NCBI RefSeq assembly: GCF_027533625.1 | Contig: NZ_JAQAGZ010000013.1 | Coordinates: 62,001 to 126,000, forward strand | Reading direction: 5' to 3' | Source of the DNA: Paenibacillus gyeongsangnamensis | Lineage (GTDB): Bacteria; Bacillota; Bacilli; Paenibacillales; NBRC-103111 | DNA: 64,000 nt | Shown: in pieces, positions 51,038 to 60,633 of the stretch | Layout: each line of letters begins with the position of its first letter | Position numbering within the stretch: position 1 is the first letter of the stretch | The notes under the pieces: model-generated | The model's database searches: none | Told to the model about the DNA's origin: nothing | Seen by the model: only the letters and a program-made list of their open reading frames with translations | Translations under genes and position numbers: made by a program

Positions 51038-53383
51038 ATGAACGGATGGTTCCAATCCTGGCTCCGCTATGTCAAGAAGTACAAATACAACAGCCGCTTC
51101 TTCCGCCGGAGCCTGACCATGATGCTGCTGATGGCCAGCATTCCCGGGCTGATCATCGGCGTAGGCATTTATTGGATCGCCTCCAACAACATGGAGGGAG
51201 AGCTGCAGCGGCTTCATCAGAATCAAATCAAGCAGCGTGCCGAGAACATCGACGAGCAGCTGGCCTATCTGGAGCTCACGTTCTCGCACTGGGCGTTCGA
51301 TCCGAAGTTCGACGACCGGCTGAAAAATCTGGATATTACCCATCAGTTCGAGCAGGTGCAGGAGCTGTATCGGACGCTGCTTGTGATGGAGGGAGCCCAC
51401 CCGCTGCTCGAGCGGGTGGAGCTGTTTCTGGATAAGCCGCGCCCCGTGATCATCAATAAGGAGCGCTTTGCTTATCTCGACCAGAACAGTGTCCAAGCGC
51501 CGTACGAATCGCTGCTGAAGCAGCCGAAGTCGGTATTCTGGACGAACGAATATCCGCTCTCACAGACGAAACCGCTTCCCGGCCGTCCCGCCGCTTTGTC
51601 GCTCGTCAACAAAATTCCGGGGGGAAGCACCGAACCGTTCGGCGCCATCGTGGCGACGATCAATCAGGATTACCTGATGAAGATGCTTAAGACGCTGACT
51701 CCCTACAATGAAGGGGAAACGATTCTGATGACGGGGGACGGAGGATGGAGGCTATCCGGCAGCGGCGATGCGCCCACCGGGCTGGACCAGTCGCTCGTCA
51801 CGGAATTCGGCAAGCACAGCGCCCAGTCGGAATCGTTTCTTTTCAAGTATAACAAGACAACCTATTCGGTTTCCTACGGTCAGTTCAAGCGTCTCGGCAT
51901 GACATGGACTTATATTTCCGCAGCACCTCTATCGACGATTACGGCACCGGTCGTGCTGGTGTCCAAATGGATTCTGTATATCAGTTTGTCCGCGCTGCTG
52001 CTCGCGCTGATCATGTCCTGGTTCGTCTCCCACCGCATTTATTCTCCGGTCGAACGTCTCGTACGGCTGCTGTCGGGGGAGAAGGGGACGGAGCTCAGCG
52101 ACGAATTCGACCTGTTCGAGAAGCAGTGGACCCACTTGTCCAAGGAGAGCGAATCGATGCGCTCCAAGCTGAACGAGCAGCTTCCGCTGCTGCGCGAGGG
52201 CTTTTTCCTGCAGCTCGTCCAGGGCTATCTCTACTCGCTCAGCGAGAATGACATCAGGGAGAGGATGAAGCATTACGGGTGGAACGCGGAGGGTCGGCAG
52301 TTCGTTGCGCTGATGTTCCAGCTCACCGGCTTTTCCAGTCTAGGGGGCCGTTTCTCGCCGGGAGACGAGGATTTGGTCACGTTCGCGGCCGACAATATCA
52401 TCCAGGAATTAACGGGCACGCAATACGAGCAGTCGGAAATCGTCAATTTCCACAACTTCTCGATCGGGCTGCTGCTTTCCTTTCCGTCCGATCACCCGAC
52501 CGGCTGGCTGGACGACGACCTGAGCCCCTTCTGCGAGGAAGTAACCCGGACGATCAGCCGCATCCTGAAGATGCAGGTAACGGTGTCGATCAGCAAATGG
52601 GGCTATCAGGCAAAGCAGATTCCGCTGTTGTTCGAGGAGGCGAAACAGGCGCTTATGTACCGCGATCTTTCCGACGAGAATCAGATCATTAAGACCGACC
52701 AGCTTCCGAAGACGAACCCGATGATGGAAAGCAGCTATCCTTTTACCCTGGAAAAAGAAATCATCCATGCGATCCGCAGCGGATTGGAGGACGAAGCCGC
52801 CGAACTGATCGGGCAGTTCATGAAGGAGCTGTCGGATTCCGGCTCGACCGAGCTCGTCGTCCAGCAGGGCATGATGCAGCTGCTCGGCAGCATCCGGTAT
52901 ACGGTGCTTCAATCGGGCATGAACCCCGTACACCTGTTCGGCAGCGTCAATCTGTTCGAGCAGCTGTCTCAAATCAAGGAGCCGGAGGAGATGCTGAAGT
53001 GGTTCAAGATGAAGGTGGTGGGCGTGTACGTCGCCGAGCTGATCAGCCGCCAGGATTTCCACCTGAAGCAGATGGTGGAACAGGTGATCCTTCATCTGAG
53101 AGAGCAATATATGACCGTGCTGTCCCTTGATTCCTGTGCGGAGCAATTCGGCACGAGCCCTTACACGCTCAGCCGGGCATTCAAGCAAATTACGGGGATT
53201 AATTTCATCGATTATTTGACGCAAATCCGGATTGACAACGCGAAGACGCTGCTGCGCGAGACGGATCTGAAGATGGGCGAGGTGGCCGAACGGGTCGGCT
53301 ATCAGCATACGTATTTTAACCGGATCTTCAAGAAATACGAGGGCATCACGCCGAGCCAATTCCGCGAAATGAACCGTCCTTAA
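51038..53383 (+). CDS. Membrane-bound AraC-family regulator, YtdP-like
   Basis: A large regulator with two transmembrane segments (residues 22-44 and about 305-330) enclosing an extracytoplasmic Cache-like sensor, then a cytoplasmic region ending in an AraC helix-turn-helix pair (LSLDSCAEQFGTSPYTLSRA and MGEVAERVGYQHTYFNRIFK). This architecture is that of YtdP/YesN-associated regulators of pectin-type oligosaccharide uptake in bacilli. ATG 51038 is set by AGAGGTGAG; the frame is open upstream without a better start. It is encoded with the permeases and probably binds the shared operator at 45.7 and 53.4 kb. Confidence 0.85.
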   Translation: MNGWFQSWLRYVKKYKYNSRFFRRSLTMMLLMASIPGLIIGVGIYWIASNNMEGELQRLHQNQIKQRAENIDEQLAYLELTFSHWAFDPKFDDRLKNLDITHQFEQVQELYRTLLVMEGAHPLLERVELFLDKPRPVIINKERFAYLDQNSVQAPYESLLKQPKSVFWTNEYPLSQTKPLPGRPAALSLVNKIPGGSTEPFGAIVATINQDYLMKMLKTLTPYNEGETILMTGDGGWRLSGSGDAPTGLDQSLVTEFGKHSAQSESFLFKYNKTTYSVSYGQFKRLGMTWTYISAAPLSTITAPVVLVSKWILYISLSALLLALIMSWFVSHRIYSPVERLVRLLSGEKGTELSDEFDLFEKQWTHLSKESESMRSKLNEQLPLLREGFFLQLVQGYLYSLSENDIRERMKHYGWNAEGRQFVALMFQLTGFSSLGGRFSPGDEDLVTFAADNIIQELTGTQYEQSEIVNFHNFSIGLLLSFPSDHPTGWLDDDLSPFCEEVTRTISRILKMQVTVSISKWGYQAKQIPLLFEEAKQALMYRDLSDENQIIKTDQLPKTNPMMESSYPFTLEKEIIHAIRSGLEDEAAELIGQFMKELSDSGSTELVVQQGMMQLLGSIRYTVLQSGMNPVHLFGSVNLFEQLSQIKEPEEMLKWFKMKVVGVYVAELISRQDFHLKQMVEQVILHLREQYMTVLSLDSCAEQFGTSPYTLSRAFKQITGINFIDYLTQIRIDNAKTLLRETDLKMGEVAERVGYQHTYFNRIFKKYEGITPSQFREMNRP

Positions 53384-53390
53384 AAGCCTT

Positions 53391-53497
53391 GCATGGATGT
53401 ATAAGGGCTGCAACAAAGTCTAACAAGCGCCATCAGGGCTTCGTCGGCGGGGTACAAAAGAGTACGATTGCCTGCAAACTTCCGGTTCCGGTATTGT
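53391..53497 (+). promoter_or_regulatory. Promoter with AraC-type direct-repeat operator (binding-protein gene)
   Basis: GCATGGATGTATAAGG (53391) and GCAACAAAGTCTAACA (53410) lie 19 bp apart. CAAAAGAGTACGATTGCC (53455) overlaps the -35 TTGCCT (53468); 18 bases later is TATTGT (53492). The first box starts 8 bases after the regulator's stop codon. Confidence 0.7.
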
Positions 53498-53549
53498 CGG
53501 ACTTAAGATAGCTGCACCATATACCGAATGACAAAGGGAGGATCTTAAG

Positions 53550-55079
53550 ATGAATAACAAACGAACGGCAAAAACCGCCGCCGGCGCGCTGGCCGCAGCG
53601 CTTGCGCTCTCCGCGCTGCTGACCGCCTGCGGAGGCTCGAAGGGCACGGCTACAGGGCAGGGCACCGGCGCCGAGGGAACGCTGGACGTCAGCATTATGT
53701 CGATTCTGCTAAGCCCGACCCCGCCTCAAGACGATAACAAGATCAAGCAGACGATCGAGAAAGCGACAAACTCGAAGCTCAAAATTCAGTGGGTATCTGG
53801 GAACAACTACGACGACAAGCTGAACGTGACGCTGGCATCCGGCGACATCCCGGAGCTCACCTTTATTAGGGACCCGTTCGCTCCCGTATTCCGCAACGCG
53901 GTAACTCAGGGCGCCTTCTGGGATATCACTCCATTTCTTAAAGATTATCCGAACTTGACTTCCAAAATTTCCAAAACGGCATGGGATTTGACGAAAATGC
54001 AGGACGGCAAAAATTACGGCGTTCCGCGTCCGCGTCCGTCCGAAGCCGATCCTTTCTTCATTCTCCGGAAGGACTGGCTGGATAAGGTCGGTCTGAAGGT
54101 GCCGACGACGACCGATGAATTATACACCGTCATGAAAGCCTTTGCGGACAAAAATCCAGGCGGCAACGGCGCGATTCCGTACACCACCTATGTCAATCCG
54201 AGCGATATGGGCTCGCTCGGCCAGATCGAGAACAGCTTCACCGGCGTGAACGGGCTGTGGAAGCTGCAGGACGGCAAGCTCGTTTACACGGCGCTTCTGC
54301 CGGAAATGCGCAAATCGCTCGAATTCGAGGCGAAGATGTACAAGGAAAAGCTCATTCCGGAGGATTACGCTTCCTTGAAGCTGTCCCAATCGAACGACCT
54401 GTTCAGGGGCGGCAAGGCCGGCATGATCGTCGATAAGGCCGGCACGATGTCGGACTACTATGACAAACTGAAGGCGATCGATCCGAACTTCAAGCAGACG
54501 GACTTTTATCCGGTGACGAGCATTAACGGATACAACCCGAAGGGGCCGGGCTTTAACGGGCTCATGGCGATTCCGAAGAGCGTACCGGAAGCGAAGATGA
54601 AGCGCATCCTCAAGCTGATCGATACTTGGATGAATGACGACGTATTCGCTATTCAGCAGTACGGGATCGAGGGGACTGACTATACCGTCAAGGACGGCGT
54701 GAAGGTGATCAATACCGAGCAGCTGACGAAGGACAACGGTCCGGATTTTAACCAAATCGTCTATGTGGCCGACCCGTATGCCAGCTCGACCAAGGTGTAT
54801 TTCCCGAAGGAAGTCAACGATCTGTTTAAGAAAATCCAGGACGAGCGGGCGAAGAACAGCGCGGCGGACGTCAGCATCGGCCTCTACTCTCCGACGGCGC
54901 AAAAAATTCTTCCCGAGCTGAACAAGAAGGTGCAGGACGCGAAAACCAAGATCATTCTCGGACGCGATCCGATCACTGCGTGGGACGATCTGGTAGCGAA
55001 GCTCAAGGCTGATCAGGACGTCGCCAAGATGAGCCAGGAAATGACCGATGCTTACCAGAAACGCAGCGCAGGCAAGTAA
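53550..55079 (+). CDS. Oligosaccharide-binding lipoprotein of the ABC importer (LipO/YtcQ-like)
   Basis: The extracellular substrate-binding component for the two permeases. The lipobox is LSALLTAC. The mature part is a family 1 binding protein with the LipO-type features PRPRPSEADPFFILRKDWLD and GMIVDKAGTMSDYY. Length (509 aa) is that of LplA/YtcQ proteins. AAGGGAGG lies upstream of the ATG. It has its own promoter with the same direct repeats as the GH106 operon, allowing higher expression than the permeases. Confidence 0.88.
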   Translation: MNNKRTAKTAAGALAAALALSALLTACGGSKGTATGQGTGAEGTLDVSIMSILLSPTPPQDDNKIKQTIEKATNSKLKIQWVSGNNYDDKLNVTLASGDIPELTFIRDPFAPVFRNAVTQGAFWDITPFLKDYPNLTSKISKTAWDLTKMQDGKNYGVPRPRPSEADPFFILRKDWLDKVGLKVPTTTDELYTVMKAFADKNPGGNGAIPYTTYVNPSDMGSLGQIENSFTGVNGLWKLQDGKLVYTALLPEMRKSLEFEAKMYKEKLIPEDYASLKLSQSNDLFRGGKAGMIVDKAGTMSDYYDKLKAIDPNFKQTDFYPVTSINGYNPKGPGFNGLMAIPKSVPEAKMKRILKLIDTWMNDDVFAIQQYGIEGTDYTVKDGVKVINTEQLTKDNGPDFNQIVYVADPYASSTKVYFPKEVNDLFKKIQDERAKNSAADVSIGLYSPTAQKILPELNKKVQDAKTKIILGRDPITAWDDLVAKLKADQDVAKMSQEMTDAYQKRSAGK

Positions 55080-55157
55080 GCGATAATTTGGGGGCAGGGG
55101 GACCTGACCTCCTCTTTTTTTCCGAATCGGAATTTTGAATGAAGGGAATGGTGCGTC

Positions 55158-57327
55158 GTGACACGGTATTTTGAAGAAAACGAAAGTATTTACAGCAAAT
55201 GCGGGGAGCATGTAGGGGACGTTCTGGCCGCCATTGCGGGGCGTTATGTGGGGAGCAACCCGGCGCAGCCGATGACTTATCGGGCATACTGCGCAGACGG
55301 GATCGGGAGAAAGTACGATTATAGCTACGATTTCAATCTTGTAGAGCGGCTGCCTGGCCTAAAGAACGGACAAGTCGTATATGCCTGGGCCAAGGTATGG
55401 AGCGATCAGCCGAGCCAGCTGCCTTACGCGCTGCACTGCTACGGCCCGATGCAGCTGTTCGTGAACGGCCAGCGGCTCTTTAAGGCGAACATCGTGGACG
55501 AGCTGCATCCGGAGCGCCGCCATACGGTCGGCATTCCGATGAATCGGGGGTGGAACCACCTGGTGCTGCAGTTCATCAAGACGGAATCGGGCTGCGGCGG
55601 CTCGTTCGGGCCGGGCTCCTACAAGAGCAATCCGATGCATGTGCTGGCGCCGTCGCCGGAGCGGGCTGGGCACGAGGGCTGGATTTATTCCGAGCCGCAG
55701 GATCGGACCTGGGATGAGCTGCCGGCTGAGGGCTGGTCCGAGTCGGGAAGCGGCGCCGTCTGGTACCCGGAGCTGGGGTGGGGCCCGGAGGAACAGGCGC
55801 TTCGGCCGATGGCGCGGATCTTCGGCACGGGAGAGGAGCAGACGGCGCTCGCTTGGACGAAGCTGCGTTGCCTGTGGCAGGGCGAACGCGAGGTGGAGCT
55901 GAGCGGCTCGAGCGGCGGAGCGGTGGCCGTATTCGTAGACGGCGAGGCCGTTCTGGAGCAGAAAGCGGGAGGTGCGTTCCGCGGCAAGGTGTTTCTAGGC
56001 TACGGCGAGCATGATCTGACGATTCGCTGCAGCGGGGAGGGCGACTGGGGCTTCCGGCTGGACCCGCTCCCTCCAGGGACCGCTCTGGAGCTGCCTTATC
56101 CGGTGCAAGGGGCCCGGGATGCTTGGCTGTATCTGGAGCTGGGCAGGGAAGCTGCGGTTTCGCTCGAAGGAGTCGAAGCAGGCGCGGCTCAGGACGGGCT
56201 CACGTTCTGGAGACTGGATGCGTCGAACACGTGGGTTCGCCAGTATGCCGAGAATCCGTTGTTCGGCAAATGGAATTATCCGCTCGGCGTTACGTTGTAC
56301 GGCTTATATCAGACCGGGAAGCTGATCGGGCGCGCCGATCTGACGGACTACGTTTATAAGCATATCGAGACTTGCACTTCCTTGTACCGCTACGCGATTT
56401 GGGACCGCGAACGGTTCGGCGCTTCGGGCGTTCTGAATACGCTGACGACGCTGGACAGTCTGGACGACTGCGGCTCCTTCGGCGCGACGATGCTGCTGGC
56501 GCTTCAGGACCGGGAGCTTCGCGGAGCGGAGGAAATCGCGGACGTAATCGCCGATTACATCAGTCACCGGCAGGATCGGCTGGAGTTCGCTGTACCGAAA
56601 TCCGAAGCAGGGGCATGCGACCCTGTGGTGCGACGATCTCTACATGAGCGTCCCGTTCCTTTGCCGCTCTTATTCGAGAACGGGAGAGGCGCGGTATTTG
56701 GAGGATGCTGCCAATTTGTTCATCCAGTACAAGAAGCGGCTGTATATGCCCGAGCTGAAGATCATGTCGCACGTCTATGATTTCGTGGTAGATAAGCCGA
56801 CGAAGGTGGCGTGGGGCCGCGGGAACGGCTGGGTGCTGTTCTCGCTGTCCGAGCTGCTCGCCGTCATGCCGGAAGGAATGGAAGGCCGGGAGGCGATGAT
56901 CGGTTTCTTCAGGGAGCTGTGCGAGGGGTATTTGCGATTGCAGGGCGTAAACGGGCTTTGGCATCAGGTACTGACCGATCCCGAGTCGTACGAAGAGACG
57001 TCCTGCACGTCGATGTTCCTGTATGCCTTCGCGCGGGGCGTCCGTTTCGGCTGGCTGAAGGAAACGGACCCGTACATCGAGGCGATTCACCGCGGCTGGA
57101 AGGGTCTCACCCGCATCTCGATCGATAAGCTCGGCAACGTCTACGGCGTGTGCCGCGGTTCGGGCTATTCCTACAATGCCGCCTACTACAAGGACGACTT
57201 GTCCTGGCTGCTGAACGATACGCACGGCACCGGCATCGTGATGCTGGCGGGCATCGAGGTGCTGCAGCTAAATGCATGGCTGAAGAGCCTGCGGTATGAT
57301 AAGGATGAACCGGTCGGGGCTCGTTGA
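55158..57327 (+). pseudogene. GH105 unsaturated rhamnogalacturonyl hydrolase-like protein, frameshifted
   Basis: The N-terminal 370 residues form beta-sandwich, carbohydrate-binding-like domains (LPYALHCYGPMQLFVNGQRL). The C-terminal part is a GH88/GH105 barrel with LTTLDSLDDCGSFGA, LWCDDLYMSVPFL and WGRGNGW, the features of YteR-type hydrolases that remove unsaturated galacturonyl units from rhamnogalacturonan fragments. The first frame breaks near 56585-56592: the continuation (LYRNPKQGHATLWCDDLYM) is one base out of phase, and both pieces otherwise join smoothly. It reads as a one-base insertion or small deletion, or a sequencing error. A GTG start with AAGGG upstream is used. It follows the binding-protein gene with a 78-base gap. 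Confidence 0.78.
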
Positions 57328-57363
57328 TCGGGGATGAGCCTTGGGAGAAGGAAGTGTGAAGGC

Positions 57364-58398
57364 ATGGAGGGATCGCAGGCAAGGCTGGCGGAGACGGGCA
57401 AAGACGAAGCGGAAGGCCCGGTGCGAAACGGTGGCGTGGAGCGAAATGAAGGCGTGGAGCGAAGCGGCAGTGTGGAGCGTAGTGAAGGCGTGGAGCGAAG
57501 CGGCAGTGTGGAGCGAAGCGGCGGTGTGGAGCGAAGTGGCGGCGTGGAGCGAAGCGGCAGCGTGGAACGAAGCGGCGGCGTGGAGCGAAGTGGGAGCGGG
57601 CCGATCGGCGGGAGCGAGTGCGAGGCTGCGGTGGAAGTCGCGGTCCAGCCGACCGGCGGCCGGCGCTACGTGGGCGTGGACGGCTGCCGGGGCGGCTGGG
57701 TCGCCGTGGAGCTGACCGAGCACGGCGGCTGGCGCGTGTCGGTTCACCCGGACATGGCGGCGGTATGGGCCGCGCACCGGGAGGCCGAGCTGCTGCTCGT
57801 CGACATGCCGATCGGGCTGACGGATGCAGCCGAAGGCCGCCGGTGCGACCGCTTGGCGCGGGCGATGCTGAAGCCCGGCCGCGCCTCGAGCGTATTCCCG
57901 GCGCCCGCGCGCTGCGTACTGGGCGCCTCCGGCTATGCCGAGGCGAACGCGCTGCAGCGGGAGCGCACCGGGCGAGGCCTGTCCCGCCAGTCATGGAATC
58001 TGACGGGGAAGATCCGCGAGCTGGATGCGCTGCTCCAGCGAGAAGGCGTTGCGGTGCGGGAGCGGCTGCGCGAGTCACACCCGGAGCTGTGCCTGGCGAT
58101 ACTGTTCGGTGAGCCGATGGCCCACGGCAAGAAGACCGCGGACGGCTATCGGGAGCGGGTCACGCACCTCAGCGGCGTGTTCCCGGCGGCTGGCGCGCTG
58201 GTGGAGTCTGCGCTGGCGGTACACCGCCGCAGCGAGCTTGCCCGCGACGACGTCGTCGACGCGCTCGCGCTGGCGGTCAGCGCGCTTCTGAGCGGCGGCC
58301 GCCTGCAGCGCGTGCCGGAGGCGGAGGAGCGGGACGGTACAGGGCTGCTCTGTGCCGTCTGGTTTTACGACCGGCTCGGCCGGATTAGCCGGTTATAG
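57364..58398 (+). CDS. DUF429 (RNase H-like fold) protein with N-terminal hexapeptide repeats
   Basis: The C-terminal 240 residues are DUF429: VGVDGCRGGW, LLVDMPIGL, SHPELCLAI and a late DDVVDALALAV, carrying acidic residues of a predicted RNase H-like nuclease site. The N-terminal 90 residues are unusual: about 11 tandem copies of the hexapeptide VERSGG/VERSGS, encoded by an 18-base repeat (57435-57600). ATG 57364 has AGAAGGAAG 9 bases upstream; ATG 57334 is possible. DUF429 proteins normally begin near VGVDG, so the repeat is either a real disordered tail or a translated minisatellite. A strong terminator follows. Confidence 0.75.
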   Translation: MEGSQARLAETGKDEAEGPVRNGGVERNEGVERSGSVERSEGVERSGSVERSGGVERSGGVERSGSVERSGGVERSGSGPIGGSECEAAVEVAVQPTGGRRYVGVDGCRGGWVAVELTEHGGWRVSVHPDMAAVWAAHREAELLLVDMPIGLTDAAEGRRCDRLARAMLKPGRASSVFPAPARCVLGASGYAEANALQRERTGRGLSRQSWNLTGKIRELDALLQREGVAVRERLRESHPELCLAILFGEPMAHGKKTADGYRERVTHLSGVFPAAGALVESALAVHRRSELARDDVVDALALAVSALLSGGRLQRVPEAEERDGTGLLCAVWFYDRLGRISRL

Positions 58399-58403
58399 GC
58401 AAG

Positions 58404-58444
58404 CGGCCCGCCGAGCATCGGAAGCTCGGCGGGCCGTTTTTTTA
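58404..58444 (+). terminator. Rho-independent terminator after the DUF429 gene
   Basis: Perfect 13-bp stem CGGCCCGCCGAGC / GCTCGGCGGGCCG with a 7-nt loop followed by seven T. Confidence 0.92.
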
Positions 58445-58548
58445 GTTGTTAAGAATTTATAAGTTTTTCGCAACTTATAGCTTCGCATCAACCTTGATAA
58501 ACGCGCTGGTCCTTGTAAGACAAGGACGGCGTAGCCGTTTATCCTGGT
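58445..58548 (+). repeat. Dispersed two-hairpin element, copy 4
   Basis: Full-length copy starting directly at the end of the preceding terminator's T-run. Differs from copy 2 at only a few positions. Confidence 0.9.
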
Positions 58549-58599
58549 GGAAGATGATGCTAAATGTAGCCCGCCGTGCGAGAACCTGCCGTTTCTTCC

Positions 58600-59589
58600 T
58601 TACAGCACCTTGCGGAACGCTTCCGTCAGCAGGGGCACGACTTCGAACAAGTCACCGACGATGCCGTAGTCGGCGACCTGAAAGATCGGCGCGTCCGGGT
58701 CCTTGTTGATCGCGACGATGATGCGCGACTGGCTCATCCCGGCGAGATGCTGGATCGCGCCGCTGATGCCGCAGGCAATGTACATCTCCGGCGTGACGAC
58801 CTTGCCGGTCTGGCCGATTTGCAGCGCGTAGTCGCAGTAACCGGCGTCGCACGCTCCGCGGGAGGCGCCTACCGCGGCTCCGAGCACCGCCGCCAGCTCC
58901 TCCAGGGGCCGGAAGCCGTCCGCGCTCTTGACTCCCCTGCCCCCGGATACGATAATCCGGGCTTCGGCCAAGTCGATCCGTCCGGCGGATCTATGCGCCA
59001 CCTCCAACACGGCGGTGCGGAGGTCGGCCGGAGTGCGGTAAGGCGTCCTTACGATAGGCGTGACTTCATCCGGCTCCGGGACGGGCCCGGGCACCGGAAT
59101 ATTGTTCGGGCGGATCGTGACGACCCGCGGCGCATCGACGTTCGTGAACGTCCTGCGTTCCCATACCTTGCCCGCATAGAGGGGGCGCGTGAACTGAACG
59201 CCGCCGTCCGCCGTCCGTTCGATGGCTGTCACGTCCGAAATTTGTCCGGCCCCAAGCCAAGCGGCCGTCATCGGCGCCAAATCACGGCCAATCGCCGTAT
59301 GTCCGAAGAATACGGCATAGGGCCGATCTTCGTCCAATACGCGGGATAGCGCTGTAAAGTAGGACTCTGCGCTGTAAGCCGCCAATTCCGGATGATCGAT
59401 CAAATGAATGCGGTCGCAGCCGTAAGCCGCGATCTCATCCGTCAGGGCTTCTCCGCCGCTGCCGACGAACACGGCCGCGAGGGAGTCGCCCGGCGCCATG
59501 CAGCTTCGAACCGCACCCAGCGTTTCGAACGCGACCTGCCGCAGCTTGCCTGCCCGATGCTCCGTGAAGGCTAACCAAGTTTTGCCCAT
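58600..59589 (-). CDS. etfA: Electron transfer flavoprotein, alpha subunit
   Basis: EtfA binds FAD and, with EtfB, passes electrons from acyl-CoA dehydrogenases to a membrane quinone reductase. The C-terminal FAD-binding region is complete: GGRGVKSADGF, VGASRGACDAGYCDYALQIG, GKVVTPEMYIACGISGAIQH and AINKDPDAPIFQVADYGIVGD. ATG 59589 is chosen because GGAGGAGG lies just upstream; the frame begins earlier at 59622. It follows etfB with a 37-base gap. The divergent fadF product is the likely electron acceptor. Confidence 0.93.
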   Translation of the reverse strand: MGKTWLAFTEHRAGKLRQVAFETLGAVRSCMAPGDSLAAVFVGSGGEALTDEIAAYGCDRIHLIDHPELAAYSAESYFTALSRVLDEDRPYAVFFGHTAIGRDLAPMTAAWLGAGQISDVTAIERTADGGVQFTRPLYAGKVWERRTFTNVDAPRVVTIRPNNIPVPGPVPEPDEVTPIVRTPYRTPADLRTAVLEVAHRSAGRIDLAEARIIVSGGRGVKSADGFRPLEELAAVLGAAVGASRGACDAGYCDYALQIGQTGKVVTPEMYIACGISGAIQHLAGMSQSRIIVAINKDPDAPIFQVADYGIVGDLFEVVPLLTEAFRKVL

Positions 59590-59626
59590 GAACCCTCCTC
59601 CTCTTCCTGGATATTCGGTCAAAGCA

Positions 59627-60394
59627 CTAGAGCGCTTTCGCTTCGCCCCTCAGCAACTCCGCCAGCCTGGCAACCTGCTCCGCAGGAGTACCCTCTAATC
59701 TGCGGCCCGCTTGACGAGCCGGAGGCAGGCTTAGCCCGAGGCGCAATGTCGCCGCAGCCACGTCGTCAGGGGATAGTCCCAAATCCCCGAGGTCCAAGCG
59801 GGCAAAAGGCTTCTTCTTCGCCTTCATAATGCCGGGCAGCGTCGGGTACCGCGGTTCGTTAAGCCCCTGCTGAGCCGTGAACAGCGCCGGAAGCCGTACG
59901 GTCAGCTTCTCGCTGTCGCCCTCGGCGTCCCGAAGCGCCTCGGCGATGCCGCCTTCGATCTTGAGTCCGACCACGGACGACACGTGCGGCAATCCGAGCA
60001 GCCGCGCCGTCCTGACCGCCACCTGTCCCGCCCCGTTATCGACGGAGAACAGTCCGGCGAGCAGCAGGTCCGGAGGCTCCTTCGCCAAATAAGCGGCCAA
60101 TACCCGGGAGACGCTGTATTCGTCCACCGGGATGCGATCGTCCCCGATGAGCACGGCTTCGTCCGCTCCCATGGCCAGTGCGGTCCGCAGCGCCTCTCCG
60201 GCACGCTCGGGCCCGACGGATAGAACGGTAATGCGTCCGCCATGCCGCTCCTTTTGCCTGATCGCTTCCTCCACGGCATATTCGTCATAAGGATTTAATA
60301 TGAATTTGACTCCGTCTTCTTGAACGATGCCGTCCCGGAGATCGATTTTTTCCTCGGTATCGAACGTCTGCTTCACCAGCACCACGATGTTCAT
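59627..60394 (-). CDS. etfB: Electron transfer flavoprotein, beta subunit
   Basis: The AMP-binding partner of EtfA. The N-terminus MNIVVLVKQTFDTEEKI and the ILNPYDEYAVEEAIR, DNGAGQVA and PRYPTLPGIMKAKKKP segments are diagnostic. Length of 255 aa is normal. GGGAGGG precedes the ATG. It is the first gene of etfBA and is divergent from fadF across a region with a 13-bp inverted repeat. Confidence 0.93.
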   Translation of the reverse strand: MNIVVLVKQTFDTEEKIDLRDGIVQEDGVKFILNPYDEYAVEEAIRQKERHGGRITVLSVGPERAGEALRTALAMGADEAVLIGDDRIPVDEYSVSRVLAAYLAKEPPDLLLAGLFSVDNGAGQVAVRTARLLGLPHVSSVVGLKIEGGIAEALRDAEGDSEKLTVRLPALFTAQQGLNEPRYPTLPGIMKAKKKPFARLDLGDLGLSPDDVAAATLRLGLSLPPARQAGRRLEGTPAEQVARLAELLRGEAKAL

Positions 60395-60422
60395 GGTCGT
60401 TCCCTCCCCGCGGTTTCTTCTT

Positions 60423-60530
60423 GTTTCATTTTATGGGATGAGGAAGAGGAAACATTCCAAACGGACAGGCGGTTCGACAAAATTGACCAGCGATACGCAT
60501 GGTTCGTCACAGGCTCTCATAAAATGAAAC
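60423..60530. promoter_or_regulatory. Inverted copies of a 13-bp site between etfB and fadF
   Basis: GTTTCATTTTATG (60423-60435) and its exact reverse complement CATAAAATGAAAC (60518-60530) are separated by 82 bases in the divergent intergenic region. One site faces each gene, as for a common regulator, and each contains an AT-rich -10-like TAAAAT. The TetR/FadR-type regulator expected here is not in the window. Confidence 0.5.
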
Positions 60531-60633
60531 CAAATAGCTCATCTGTAAACGTTTTCGAACTACTAGCGGAGGCCCCGCAGGCGCGTACTTCCTCCTCCAA
60601 CGACGAATCGAAGGACGAAAGGGCGGATGGGTC

